Under the pieces are notes generated by a model. That model was not told the origin of the DNA. It searched no databases and saw only the letters and a program-made list of their open reading frames with translations. A DNA stretch of 64,000 nucleotides from Clostridium sp. AF37-5 (GTDB lineage Bacteria > Bacillota > Clostridia > Lachnospirales > Lachnospiraceae), in the NCBI RefSeq assembly GCF_003477605.1, contig NZ_QUDR01000016.1:6311-70310 (forward strand), given 5' to 3'. The translations under genes were made by a program, and so were the position numbers. Shown in pieces: positions 7,946 to 16,880 of the stretch (the stretch's first letter is position 1; the number at the start of each line of letters is the position of its first letter).

Positions 7946-9355
7946 TTATTTTAAGTCAAAGCCAAAATAATTTACTGCATTGTAATATGAAATATTTTTC
8001 ACGATTTCTCCTAAGAGGTCATAATCCTCCGGATACTCGCCATTTTCCACAAGATTTCCGATATAATTACATAAAATACGACGGAAATACTCATGACGTG
8101 GATAAGAAATAAAACTTCTCGAATCCGTCAGCATACCAACAAAATTGCCAAGAAGGCTTAAAGAAGCCAGTGATTTCATATGCTCTTCCATACCGTATTT
8201 GTGGTCATTGAACCACCAGGCAGCACCCTGCTGGATTTTGCCGCGCACGCCATCTCCCTGGAAACATCCAATCATCGTTCCAATCAATGCATTGTCGGTT
8301 GGATTTAAGGAGTAAATAATCGTTTTTGGAAGATTTCCCTCGCGGTTTAAGGCATTCATAAAATCTGCAACTTCAGCAACAAATCCTTTTGGATTAATGC
8401 AGTCGATTCCGGCGTTGGCACCGGCGCTCTTAAATACCAGTTCATTATTCTCGCGCTTTGCACCATAGTGAAGCTGCATAACCCAGTTTCTCTTTTTGTA
8501 CTCAGCACCTAAAAACAGCATGCACATTGTGCGGTACTGTTTTAATTCCTCTTCGGTCAAAGTCTCACCGGCAAGACTTTTCTTTACCAGTGCATTTTCT
8601 TCTTCCTCACTAAGCGGACAAAACTCTGCATAATCCAAACCGTGGTCAGAAACTACACAGCCTCTCTCTGCGAAATAATCCAAACGTTTAACAAGTGCTT
8701 CTTTGAGCGTTGTAAAATCCGTAATGGTAACGCCGCTTACTTCACCAAGTTTCTGAATGTAAGAAACAAATCCTTCTTTTTCCGGACTCATCGCAAGATC
8801 CGGACGCCATGCCGGAAGAACCTGCACATCAAAATCCGAATCTGCGGCAATCTGCTCATGGTAATGCAAATCGTCAATCGGATCATCAGTTGTACAAACA
8901 AGTGTGACTCCTGACATACGAATCAGATTTTTTGCGGACATCTCCGGCTTTTGCAAAATTTCATTGCATTTATCGTAAATTTCTTTCCAATTCTTCTCAG
9001 ATAAAGTCTCATTTATGCCGAAATATCTTTGTAGTTCCAAGTGACACCAATGATACATCGGATTACCAATGCAGTTTGGCAGGGCTTTTGCAAAAGCATG
9101 GAACTTTTCTTCATCGGAGGCATCCCCTGTGATGAAGCGTTCATCGACACCATTCGAGCGCATGACGCGCCACTTATAATGGTCAGCTCCTAACCAAAGT
9201 TCTGTCATATTTTTAAAATGTATATCATCTGCAATTTCCTTTGGAACAAGGTGACAATGATAATCTAACACCGGCACCTGTTTTGCATAATCATGATACA
9301 GTTTTTTTGCCGTATCTGTTTGTAGTAAAAAATCGCTATCCATAAATGGTTTCAT
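7946..9355 (-). CDS. uxaC: Glucuronate isomerase
   Basis: A 469-residue UxaC of the amidohydrolase superfamily, converting D-glucuronate to D-fructuronate (and galacturonate to tagaturonate). The family motifs VLDYHCHLVPKEIADD near the N-terminus, VSDHGLDYAEF, and YPRHEYFRR near the C-terminus are visible. The ATG at 9353-9355 is preceded by a perfect AGGAGG; an in-frame codon 10 residues upstream lacks one. A strong promoter lies at 9388-9416. With the GH115 gene behind it this is a small operon for glucuronic acid from xylan. Confidence 0.95.
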   Translation of the reverse strand: MKPFMDSDFLLQTDTAKKLYHDYAKQVPVLDYHCHLVPKEIADDIHFKNMTELWLGADHYKWRVMRSNGVDERFITGDASDEEKFHAFAKALPNCIGNPMYHWCHLELQRYFGINETLSEKNWKEIYDKCNEILQKPEMSAKNLIRMSGVTLVCTTDDPIDDLHYHEQIAADSDFDVQVLPAWRPDLAMSPEKEGFVSYIQKLGEVSGVTITDFTTLKEALVKRLDYFAERGCVVSDHGLDYAEFCPLSEEEENALVKKSLAGETLTEEELKQYRTMCMLFLGAEYKKRNWVMQLHYGAKRENNELVFKSAGANAGIDCINPKGFVAEVADFMNALNREGNLPKTIIYSLNPTDNALIGTMIGCFQGDGVRGKIQQGAAWWFNDHKYGMEEHMKSLASLSLLGNFVGMLTDSRSFISYPRHEYFRRILCNYIGNLVENGEYPEDYDLLGEIVKNISYYNAVNYFGFDLK

Positions 9356-9373
9356 GGTCTTTCCTCCTAAATA

Positions 9374-9402
9374 TTGCGTTACCATTTATTTTAGCATATA
9401 AT
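9374..9402 (+). promoter_or_regulatory. Promoter of the FliK-like gene
   Basis: TTGCGT (9374-9379), 17 bp, TATAAT (9397-9402) on the plus strand. It overlaps the opposed uxaC promoter by 15 bp. Confidence 0.65.
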
Positions 9403-9416
9403 CGTATTAGGGTCAA
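9388..9416 (-). promoter_or_regulatory. uxaC: Promoter of uxaC
   Basis: TTGACC (9411-9416), 17 bp, TAAAAT (9388-9393) on the minus strand, about 35 bases before the uxaC start. Confidence 0.7.
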
Positions 9417-9459
9417 AAGGTAATACACCAAAAACCAAAGAAATTGAAAGGAGAACGCT

Positions 9460-11217
9460 ATGCCAATTATCAGTAATTCCATTCAGAACAATGGTGGTTC
9501 CTCGCAGGGAATCCGTTCCCAGACAAGAACCTACCGCTCCGGAAATTCCACACTGCACCTGCGTGAGGGGCAGACACTGCGGGGTGTCATTAGTGATATC
9601 CACGGAAATGACATTACCCTTTCCATGGAAGACGGATCATCCTTTACCGGCCAGCTTCCCGATGCCAATCAGTATTCCATCGGACAAAAGGCTGCTTTTC
9701 TGATTACCGGTCTTGAAAATAACACCATTTACATGAAAGCGACTACAGGAGCTTATTTGTTAAATATGGAAGATACCATTGCCCAGGCACTTGAGGAAGC
9801 GCTGCTTCCACGCTCTCCGCGTAATCTGGATGTGGTGCGCAGTCTTCTTAGCAATAGCCAGTCCATCAGCCGTGAAAACATTATGGCATCGATTCAGTTG
9901 TGTGCCCAGTACCCGGAAGCCGACGTCCACTCCGTCATCACGATGAAATGTCTGGGACTGCCAATGACAAACGAGTCCGTTCTCCAGTTTGAGAACTATC
10001 AGAACCAGACACACCAGTTATTATATAAAATGGATGCGCTCACCGATTCGATTGGTGATATGCTTCACGCAATCGGCAGTCAGGTTCCTGCATTGGCAAA
10101 AGAAACTGCTTCCGCTCTCTTAGACTTAGCGTTAGAGGGTGTGACCGTGCCGAAAATGACTGAGCAGGCAAACGAGACCGCTGCCGTATCCGCCGAGGAA
10201 AATTCAGAAGCACCTATCCCGGAAACCGGTGAAGAAGCTGCAAACACCATGGGAAATCCCGTTCAAGATGGCAGCAATGGCACAGCGGGCGCAGAAACTT
10301 CCACCCCTTTTTCGCGGGTAAAAAATCTGATTAATAATTTGACCGAATCCGTGGGATCAAAAAACACGCCGGAACCGGAAAATCCCACTTTTTCCAAAGA
10401 AGAAGTAGGTGCCTATCTCCCGGAGGAAGAACGCGCAGCAGTCCACGAGCAGTTACGTGACCTTCCTTTTTCCGAAGCCGCAAAAAAACAGCTTGCCGAT
10501 GGTACACTTTCGGTCAGCCGTTTTCTAACCGAGATAAAACAAATGCTTCCTAACCTCACCGATGGGCAGGCAGGAAAACTTATATCCTCGGACGCCTTTC
10601 GAAAACTTGTTAAGGGACAGTTTCTTTCCAACTGGACGATTTCGCCAAAACAGCTAAAAGAGCCCGGTGCGCTCACGGAAACATATGAGAAAATGGCAAA
10701 AGAGTGGGAAACGCTCTCTCATTTCAGTCAAACCGTGTTAGGCAAAGATGTCTTTAGCAAACTTTCATCTTCTGCCTCCGATATGACAGAAAACCTAAAC
10801 TTTATGAAAACGCTAAATGAGACATTTCCTTATATTCAGCTTCCGATTAAACTGCAAAATCAGAATGCACATGCAGATTTGTATGTGATGACACGCAAGG
10901 AAGCCTTGAAAAAGAACCCGGATAGCTTAAAAGTTCTTCTCCATCTCGACATGGAGCACCTTGGCACCTTAGATATCCGAATTGCTAAAGAAAACACTAC
11001 GGTTTCGTTAAACTTTTTTGTTTCTGAAAAAGATACACTTCATTTATTCGAGCGCAATGTAGAACTTTTGCAGGATGCCATTAACGCACAGGGTTATGCC
11101 TGCACCTCCGAACTTTCGCTCAAAGAAAAAGAAGTCGATATTGTCAATGATTTTCTGGCAACAAACAAGGCACCAATCGGTGATATGAAACGATACAATT
11201 TTGACCTGCGGGCGTAA
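9460..11217 (+). CDS. FliK-like flagellar hook-length control protein
   Basis: A 585-residue protein with no signal peptide. An N-terminal beta-rich part (about 30-95, LREGQTLRGVISDIHGNDITLSM) precedes a long, partly disordered acidic middle (about 225-320). The C-terminal domain (about 465-560) resembles the FliK/Flg_hook domain (LKVLLHLDMEHLGTLDIRI, then a SLNFFVSE strand). FliK sets flagellar hook length during type III export. It is the only flagellar-type gene visible, stands alone on the plus strand and ends one base from the opposed OPT gene. Binding site AAAGGAG. Whether it serves a flagellum is not shown by the context. Confidence 0.65.
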   Translation: MPIISNSIQNNGGSSQGIRSQTRTYRSGNSTLHLREGQTLRGVISDIHGNDITLSMEDGSSFTGQLPDANQYSIGQKAAFLITGLENNTIYMKATTGAYLLNMEDTIAQALEEALLPRSPRNLDVVRSLLSNSQSISRENIMASIQLCAQYPEADVHSVITMKCLGLPMTNESVLQFENYQNQTHQLLYKMDALTDSIGDMLHAIGSQVPALAKETASALLDLALEGVTVPKMTEQANETAAVSAEENSEAPIPETGEEAANTMGNPVQDGSNGTAGAETSTPFSRVKNLINNLTESVGSKNTPEPENPTFSKEEVGAYLPEEERAAVHEQLRDLPFSEAAKKQLADGTLSVSRFLTEIKQMLPNLTDGQAGKLISSDAFRKLVKGQFLSNWTISPKQLKEPGALTETYEKMAKEWETLSHFSQTVLGKDVFSKLSSSASDMTENLNFMKTLNETFPYIQLPIKLQNQNAHADLYVMTRKEALKKNPDSLKVLLHLDMEHLGTLDIRIAKENTTVSLNFFVSEKDTLHLFERNVELLQDAINAQGYACTSELSLKEKEVDIVNDFLATNKAPIGDMKRYNFDLRA

Positions 11218-11238
11218 TCAGTCCGCAGGCTTTTTCTT
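11205..11238 (+). terminator. Terminator of the FliK-like gene
   Basis: Stem CCTGCGG / CCGCAGG around the stop codon, followed by CTTTTTCTTTT on the plus strand. It overlaps the 3' end of the opposed OPT gene. Confidence 0.75.
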
Positions 11239-13098
11239 TTCTCTTGCAGAAATCAGGATACAGGCAGCAATCACAAACACAAGTGCCGCGGCACCGAAAA
11301 TTCCGGTATCCATCCAATGCGACAAATCAATTTTATCACTTTTTCCAAAGACCGCCAAAAGAGCAAGAACAATTCCCATCAGCCCCTCTCCCGCAATCAG
11401 ACCGGAGCAAAATAAAATTCCTCCTTCGTCATCTTTCTTTTTCCCAGATGAAACATAACGCAAAATTCCTCCCACCAAAATCGAAGCCGATAATTCAAAC
11501 GGCAGATACAGTCCAATTGCCACCGGAAGAACCGGAACGCCCATAAATTCAACCGCCACGCCGATAAAAACGCCAATAAAAATCAGTGTCCACGGAAGAT
11601 TTCCCTCCATGACACCCTCGGTAATCATTTTCATAAGAGTTGCCTGCGGTGCCGCTAACGCCTCACTGCCAAACTGCCACGCATGATTTAAAAGCATCAT
11701 CACACCGCCGATTGTAACCGCTGACACAGCCACGCCAATCAACTCGCCAATTTGCTGGCGTCTCGGGGTTGCCCCCAGTAAAAAACCTGTTTTTAAATCC
11801 TGCGAGGTATCACCAGCAAGAGCCGCCACAATGCAGATTACCGAGGCAATCGAAATTGCTGCTATCATCCCCGGCATTCCGATGGTATTTGTCGCCTTTA
11901 ACCATGCCGTCACGAGTAATAAAGTAGCAATCGTCATACCGGAAACCGGATTGTTACTGCTGCCCACCAGTCCGACCATGCGCGAAGATACGGTTGCAAA
12001 GAAAAAGCCAAATAAAATGACAAGCCATGCCCCGGAAAACGAAATCGGAAGTGCCGGAACAAGCCAGATGAGTAATGCAAACAGAACAATTCCTCCAATG
12101 ACAACCCGAATATCTAAATCTCTCTCCGTGCGCTTTTCGCTTTTTTCTTTACCACTCCGTGCTGCCTTCACCGCTTCATAAAAAGTGGAAAATAAAAGTG
12201 GCAGAGTTTTCACCAGACTAATAATGCCTCCTGCCGCCACAGCTCCCGCTCCAATATATCGGATATAAGAGCTCCAGATAGCACTTGCCCCGCCCTCGTT
12301 ATAAAGAGTGGCGATTGGCACCGTACCGGGATACAAAATACTTTCACCGCCAAAAGACACAATTGCCGGAATCAAAACAAACCAGCCAAGAACCGCTCCC
12401 GCAAACATATACGAGGCAATTCGGATTCCACAAATATATCCCACTCCCATAAGTGCGGGATATACCTGTACGGAAAACAATGTTTTTAAGGAATTAACGG
12501 GCACCATAACCGCTCCCGGAATTACCTTCATCCCATCGACAATATACTTAACCAGAGCAGCAATACCCATGCCAAAGAAAACAGTTTTTGCGCCGCTTCC
12601 ACCCTCTTCACCGGCTAGCAGCACATCCGCACACGCCGTTCCTTCCGGATATGGAAGCACCCCATGTTCTTTTACAATTAATGCTTTGCGCAGCGGAACC
12701 ATAAAAAGCACGCCAAGAACGCCTCCACACAAAGCAAGTGCTGTGATGGTAAACAAATCCGGCGTCTCCGCCTTCCCTTCTTCTGCCCACAAAAATAACG
12801 CAGGCAGCGTAAAAATGGCACCTGCCGCTAATGACTCTCCTGCCGAGCCAATTGTCTGCACCAGATTACTTTCTAAGATAGAATTGCGGCGCAGCAAACC
12901 GCGCAGAATCCCCATTGATACAACCGCCGCCGGAATTGACGCTGACACCGTCATTCCCACACGAAGTCCAAGGTATGCATTTGCCGCACCAAAAACAACG
13001 GCTAACAAAACACCAACAATCACAGCGGTTATGCTAAATTCTTTCATCTCTTTTTCCGCCGGAACAAAGGGCTTAAACTCTTCTTTTTCCTTTTCCAA
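11218..13098 (-). CDS. OPT family oligopeptide transporter
   Basis: A 626-residue integral membrane protein with about 14-16 hydrophobic segments. Its N-terminal region (ITAVIVGVLLAVVFGAANAYLGLRVGMTVSASIPA, quoted here only as the stretch AYLGLRVGMTVSASIPA) is characteristic of bacterial OPT transporters, which import peptides or metal-peptide complexes. The start appears to be TTG at 13096-13098, seven bases after GGAGG; no ATG fits as well. It is flanked by terminators and convergent with the FliK-like gene, so it is probably transcribed alone. Substrate unknown. Confidence 0.88.
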   Translation of the reverse strand: MEKEKEEFKPFVPAEKEMKEFSITAVIVGVLLAVVFGAANAYLGLRVGMTVSASIPAAVVSMGILRGLLRRNSILESNLVQTIGSAGESLAAGAIFTLPALFLWAEEGKAETPDLFTITALALCGGVLGVLFMVPLRKALIVKEHGVLPYPEGTACADVLLAGEEGGSGAKTVFFGMGIAALVKYIVDGMKVIPGAVMVPVNSLKTLFSVQVYPALMGVGYICGIRIASYMFAGAVLGWFVLIPAIVSFGGESILYPGTVPIATLYNEGGASAIWSSYIRYIGAGAVAAGGIISLVKTLPLLFSTFYEAVKAARSGKEKSEKRTERDLDIRVVIGGIVLFALLIWLVPALPISFSGAWLVILFGFFFATVSSRMVGLVGSSNNPVSGMTIATLLLVTAWLKATNTIGMPGMIAAISIASVICIVAALAGDTSQDLKTGFLLGATPRRQQIGELIGVAVSAVTIGGVMMLLNHAWQFGSEALAAPQATLMKMITEGVMEGNLPWTLIFIGVFIGVAVEFMGVPVLPVAIGLYLPFELSASILVGGILRYVSSGKKKDDEGGILFCSGLIAGEGLMGIVLALLAVFGKSDKIDLSHWMDTGIFGAAALVFVIAACILISAREKKKPAD

Positions 13099-13164
13099 AG
13101 CTATGCCTCCAGTACTTGTTTTCTTGTTAGCATACCCAAATTACTAATGTTTCTATTCCTGACG

Positions 13165-13212
13165 GCAAAAAAACTGCTGCCATAGTATTTTTTTCTAAGA
13201 CAGCAGTTTTAC
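13165..13212 (-). terminator. Terminator of the DUF1002 gene
   Basis: On the minus strand AAAACTGCTGTC pairs with GGCAGCAGTTTT and is followed by a run of T. It separates the DUF1002 gene from the OPT gene. Confidence 0.85.
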
Positions 13213-13244
13213 ATATTACAGTTTTAAATTTTTCCTGATTTTAC

Positions 13245-14147
13245 TTAGAACAAATTCGAGAAGAAGTCAGCAATTGCCTTTCCTATCATGACAAAGAAAT
13301 CACAGATTTTCGCCCAGATTCCTTTGGCATCATCCAAATCAATTCCCATGTCTTTAATTTTATCATAGACATTCTGCGCCTGATTCTGAATTTTACCAAG
13401 GTCTAAATCCAGTCCGCCAATCTTTTTCATCAACGAAACCATCTTGGTTTTCATCTCATCATCAATGGAAACATTCAATTCTTTTTCTGCTTCATTAATT
13501 GCGTCTTTTATTTCATCTTCCGATGTCAAATCGCCGCTGACTACTTTGTCTTTCAAAAGTGCCACAAACTGAGCAGCCTTTTCCTTACCGATGTCGTTTG
13601 CCAGCTCACTCGTTGCTACCAGCTCATTGGTCGCTGCATCGGAACTCGCCTCATCGACTCCTTCGCCGGTCATTTCACCGTAAGCCTTCATCGCACCAAC
13701 CAAAGCAGCTGTACCGGAAATCGGAAATGGTCCGGCAACCGTCACTTTGGCATCCGAAATTCCGGCGGTCACAAGGGCATTCGTATACATTTCCTTGCTG
13801 CAGAAAGAAATATTATGTGTCTCTACCTCGATTCCGCTGCCGGCATCTGCCTCTTCAATCATAACCGACGATAACGCTCTCGTTCCAATTACTTTGGAAG
13901 CAAGATATTCATCCAGATACTGATGCTCTTCCTTGTTTGTCACTGTGATTGTCTGATAATCTGCGAGTTCTTCATTTGTAATTCCAAACTGCTTCATTAC
14001 CTGCGCTTTTTCTTTCGTTGATAAATCTGCACCAAATGCGAGAAATGGTTTTACCGACACCGAATCGGCAAACGTATATTTTCCCGGCACAAGGCACAAA
14101 ACTAATGCAAGGGCACTAACCAGTGCCAAACGAATGGATTGTTTCAT
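13245..14147 (-). CDS. Secreted DUF1002 family protein
   Basis: A 300-residue protein with a signal peptide (MKQSIRLALVSALALVLCL, cleavage probably after TFA near residue 27) and a DUF1002-type body containing FGADLSTKEKAQVMKQFGI and a GPFPISGTAALVGAMKAY motif. The start is the ATG at 14145-14147 with GGTGAT before it; an upstream in-frame start would place 29 charged residues before the signal peptide. DUF1002 proteins are extracellular proteins of Firmicutes with no established function. It follows dapL by about 35 bases and may be co-transcribed with it. Confidence 0.8.
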   Translation of the reverse strand: MKQSIRLALVSALALVLCLVPGKYTFADSVSVKPFLAFGADLSTKEKAQVMKQFGITNEELADYQTITVTNKEEHQYLDEYLASKVIGTRALSSVMIEEADAGSGIEVETHNISFCSKEMYTNALVTAGISDAKVTVAGPFPISGTAALVGAMKAYGEMTGEGVDEASSDAATNELVATSELANDIGKEKAAQFVALLKDKVVSGDLTSEDEIKDAINEAEKELNVSIDDEMKTKMVSLMKKIGGLDLDLGKIQNQAQNVYDKIKDMGIDLDDAKGIWAKICDFFVMIGKAIADFFSNLF

Positions 14148-14181
14148 CGTATCACCTATCTTCCTTTCCCCGGTCTGCTTT

Positions 14182-15399
14182 TTACAAAGCTTTAATTCGC
14201 TCCAATGCTTTTTTCGTATTTTCAGCTGAACCAAAAGCAGTCAGTCTGAAATATCCTTCTCCACTTGGTCCGAATCCGGAACCAGGTGTTCCTACTACAT
14301 TTGCTTTCTCCAACAGCATATCAAAGAAATCCCATGATTTCATGCCATCCGGTGTCTGAAGCCAGATATATGGGGCATTTACACCGCCAAATACAGTATA
14401 TCCCATACCGGAAAGTGCGTTTCTGATTTCTTTGGCATTATTCATATAATAAGCAATCTGCTCTTTTGTCTGTGCTTTGCCTGCTTCGCTGTACACTGCT
14501 TCACCGGCACGCTGAATGATGTATGGTGCACCATTGAATTTTGTTCCATGGCGTCTTGCCCAAAGGCTGTTAAGCATCGTTCCATTGCTGTCAACAAGCT
14601 GTTTTGGCACAATTGTAAATCCAAGACGGGTTCCGGTAAATCCGGCATTTTTTGAGAAACTTCTCATCTCAATCGCACAGGTTTTTGCGCCGTCACACTC
14701 ATAAATGCTGTGTGGCACATCCGTTTCAGAAATGTATGCTTCATAGGCAGCGTCATAAATGATAACTGCTTTCTTTTCGTTTGCATAATCAACCCACTTC
14801 TGAAGCTGCTCTTTTGTCAGCGTCGTACCGGTTGGGTTGTTCGGGCAGCAGATATAAATAATATCCGGTGTCTTCTCCGGAAGTTCCGGCACAAAATTAT
14901 TTTCTGCCGTACATGGCATATAAATTACATTTGACCAGCACTCTTTATCTTTCAGATATTCTCCGGTCTTTCCTGACATTGCATTACTGTCAACATAAAC
15001 CGGGTAAACCGGGTCTGTAACGGCAATTACATTGTCCTGAGAAAATATATCAACAATGTTTCCGGAATCACTTTTTGCACCATCGCTGACAAAAATCTCA
15101 TCAAGTGCAATGTCAACACCGCGGGATTTGTAATCGTTATCAGCAATTGCACGGCGCAGAAATTCATATCCAAGATCCGGTGCATAGCCGTGGAATGTTT
15201 CTGCTTTGCTCATCTCATCTACCGCACTATGAAGAGCATCGATTACCGCCGGTGCCAAAGGCTGTGTTACATCGCCGATTCCTAAACTAATGACTTCTTT
15301 GTCGGGATTCGCTTCCTTGTAAGCGGCTACTTTTTTTCCAATCGTAGAAAAAAGATAACTGCCCGGCAGCTTTAAATAGTTATCATTTACTTTAAACAT
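14182..15399 (-). CDS. dapL: LL-diaminopimelate aminotransferase
   Basis: A 405-residue PLP-dependent class I/II aminotransferase. The DapL-type start ([20 protein letters not shown]), the PNNPTGT motif and the PLP lysine Lys250 ([16 protein letters not shown]) are all present. DapL makes LL-2,6-diaminopimelate directly from tetrahydrodipicolinate, bypassing the succinylase or acetylase branches of lysine and peptidoglycan synthesis. This route is found in many Clostridia. The sequence is full length. Confidence 0.94.
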   Translation of the reverse strand: MFKVNDNYLKLPGSYLFSTIGKKVAAYKEANPDKEVISLGIGDVTQPLAPAVIDALHSAVDEMSKAETFHGYAPDLGYEFLRRAIADNDYKSRGVDIALDEIFVSDGAKSDSGNIVDIFSQDNVIAVTDPVYPVYVDSNAMSGKTGEYLKDKECWSNVIYMPCTAENNFVPELPEKTPDIIYICCPNNPTGTTLTKEQLQKWVDYANEKKAVIIYDAAYEAYISETDVPHSIYECDGAKTCAIEMRSFSKNAGFTGTRLGFTIVPKQLVDSNGTMLNSLWARRHGTKFNGAPYIIQRAGEAVYSEAGKAQTKEQIAYYMNNAKEIRNALSGMGYTVFGGVNAPYIWLQTPDGMKSWDFFDMLLEKANVVGTPGSGFGPSGEGYFRLTAFGSAENTKKALERIKAL

Positions 15400-15512
15400 T
15401 TTTATGCCTCCTGTCTGTAGTTATGTCATTGACATTTTACACGAAAACGCCTGCTAATGCAAGCGCGGGAGAGTGTAAGTTTGCGTCAAGTGGGTGTTGG
15501 CACTTTTTTGTT

Positions 15513-15657
15513 TTCCGTAATTCCGTAGAAAAGCTTTGCGTCTCGTGGGCACTCCCGTTTGTTGAGTGCGTAGCGGTATGGGCACTGAAACTACCAGCGT
15601 CACATACCGACGTACTCAAACCCACGAGTCACAAAGTTTTTCTACGGAATTACTGGA
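15513..15657. repeat. Long palindromic intergenic repeat, copy A
   Basis: An imperfect inverted repeat of about 145 bp in the gap 15400-15880. The outer arms GTAATTCCGTAGAAAA (15517-15532) and TTTTCTACGGAATTAC (about 15638-15653) are complementary, and the inner arms carry CTCGTGGG / CCCACGAG. The centre, read on the minus strand, matches copy C (26890-27040) almost base for base. The rest of this gap, apart from the terminator at 15801, holds nothing I recognise. Confidence 0.85.
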
Positions 15658-15800
15658 ATCCAAATAAATTGGCAATACACATTGATACAAACTTATATTT
15701 TCTGCTCTTAATTGGTCGCAACCGTTCCATTCACATTTATATAAAGTTACCGCCTAACTATCATCACAAATATTTCTCCCCCCTATTGCCACTATGAAAC

Positions 15801-15866
15801 AAAAAAATCCAACGGGGTATGAGACTATAACGCGAAGCGTTATCCCGTCTCGTAACCCGTTGGATT
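15801..15866 (-). terminator. Terminator behind the DUF6465-like gene
   Basis: A long stem, AATCCAACGGG / CCCGTTGGATT with inner GAGAC / GTCTC and a central AACGC / GCGTT pair, followed by seven T on the minus strand. Confidence 0.85.
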
Positions 15867-15880
15867 CCTTTTTGTAATCT

Positions 15881-16339
15881 TTATAAATCTACAGCACCTG
15901 TAGAACCGTTTTTCAAGCCTTCATTTACTACATAATAAGCTTTTCCTTCTTCCGGTTTTACATACAATTTTGCTCTTTTAATAGATGTAATTTTCTTTCC
16001 TTCTGCTTCCCATGCTGCCACAACTTTTTCCATAATTTCCTGCTGGGAAAATTCCTGTCCGTAAATCTGAACAAAAACTTCTGAGTCAACAGTAGCTGCT
16101 GTCTTGCGAATCGTAGCTTTACTTGTTTTTCTCGGTTTTCTTGTTGTCTTTCTGACCGTCTTTGCAGCCGTTGTTTTTGCTACTGGTTTTTCTTCCTTAG
16201 CAACCGGCTTTACTGCTTCTTTTTTCGGCTCTTCTTTTGCAGGAGCTGCTGTTGTTTTTACTGCCGGTTTCACAGCTGGCTTTGCTGCAGTTTTTGCTGT
16301 TGTTGTTTTTGATACTTTGTTTGCCTTGTTCGTAGTCAT
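15881..16339 (-). CDS. Lys/Ala-rich protein with DUF6465-like C-terminal domain
   Basis: A 152-residue protein. Residues 1-80 are a basic, low-complexity Lys/Ala/Pro/Thr tail resembling the tails of histone H1 and HU-like proteins. Residues about 85-150 form a folded domain (VFVQIYGQEFSQQEIMEKVV, then IKRAKLYVKPEEGKAYYVV) that I recall as DUF6465 in Lachnospiraceae. The start is the ATG at 16337-16339 behind GGAGGG; a longer reading lacks a binding site. The tail suggests DNA or RNA binding, but that is inference. Confidence 0.7.
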   Translation of the reverse strand: MTTNKANKVSKTTTAKTAAKPAVKPAVKTTAAPAKEEPKKEAVKPVAKEEKPVAKTTAAKTVRKTTRKPRKTSKATIRKTAATVDSEVFVQIYGQEFSQQEIMEKVVAAWEAEGKKITSIKRAKLYVKPEEGKAYYVVNEGLKNGSTGAVDL

Positions 16340-16569
16340 CTGAATCCCTCCATTACTTCTGATAAAACATTGTATCATAATATGTAAAATATTATACATG
16401 TTTTATTAATTCTTTACAATTGCTATTATGACTAAAAAAAAGCTGTTTGTCAAATAAATACATACACTTTCACCAAAAACTCTTTACTTTTTTTCTTCTA
16501 TCACGTAAAATAAGGATAAATACTAGCGCAATGGATATAATAAATGCGTAAGAAAGGAAGGATATTAAA

Positions 16570-16812
16570 ATGAAAAAATTTGTAAAATTCCTCCTTGGTC
16601 TGACTGCAGTTGCAGCAGCAGTAGGTGGTATATTGTATTTCTTGAAAAATGTTCTGATGAAAGATTATCTGGATGATTACGATGACGACGATTTTGACAA
16701 TGACCTTTATGATGAGGACGATGATGACCGCGACTACGTGACACTCTCACCGGATGAAGAATCAGAAGAAGCAGACGATACATTAGTTCCTGATGACATG
16801 GAAGAAGAATAA
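16570..16812 (+). CDS. Small membrane protein with acidic tail
   Basis: An 80-residue protein with one N-terminal membrane segment (about 5-27, KFLLGLTAVAAAVGGILYFL) and a very acidic tail (Asp/Glu-rich from residue 32). Binding site AAAGGAAGGA. A TATAAT box (16536-16541) lies upstream without a convincing -35. The neighbours give no functional clue, and I do not recognise the family. A cytoplasmic tail of this composition could bind cations or basic proteins. Confidence 0.7.
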   Translation: MKKFVKFLLGLTAVAAAVGGILYFLKNVLMKDYLDDYDDDDFDNDLYDEDDDDRDYVTLSPDEESEEADDTLVPDDMEEE

Positions 16813-16828
16813 AAATTCATCATAACAC

Positions 16829-16866
16829 AAAGAACTCATAAACCAGATGGTCTATGAGTTCTTTTT
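16829..16866. terminator. Bidirectional terminator
   Basis: AAAGAACTCATA / TATGAGTTCTTT with a 12-base loop. It is followed by TTTTTC on the plus strand and TTTG on the minus strand, and serves the 80-residue gene and pfkA, which converge here. Confidence 0.85.
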
Positions 16867-16880
16867 CTATACCATACCAA

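Noticed and set aside
12308..13147. Plus-strand open frame (279 codons) inside the OPT gene
   Set aside because: Mirror of membrane-protein codons, Pro/Thr/Ser-rich, no start signal.
15437..15625. Open frame reading GSFSAHTATHS on the minus strand, and its twin at 26932-27246 on the plus strand
   Set aside because: Both lie in the palindromic repeat and match only because the repeat does; there is no binding site or gene-like composition.
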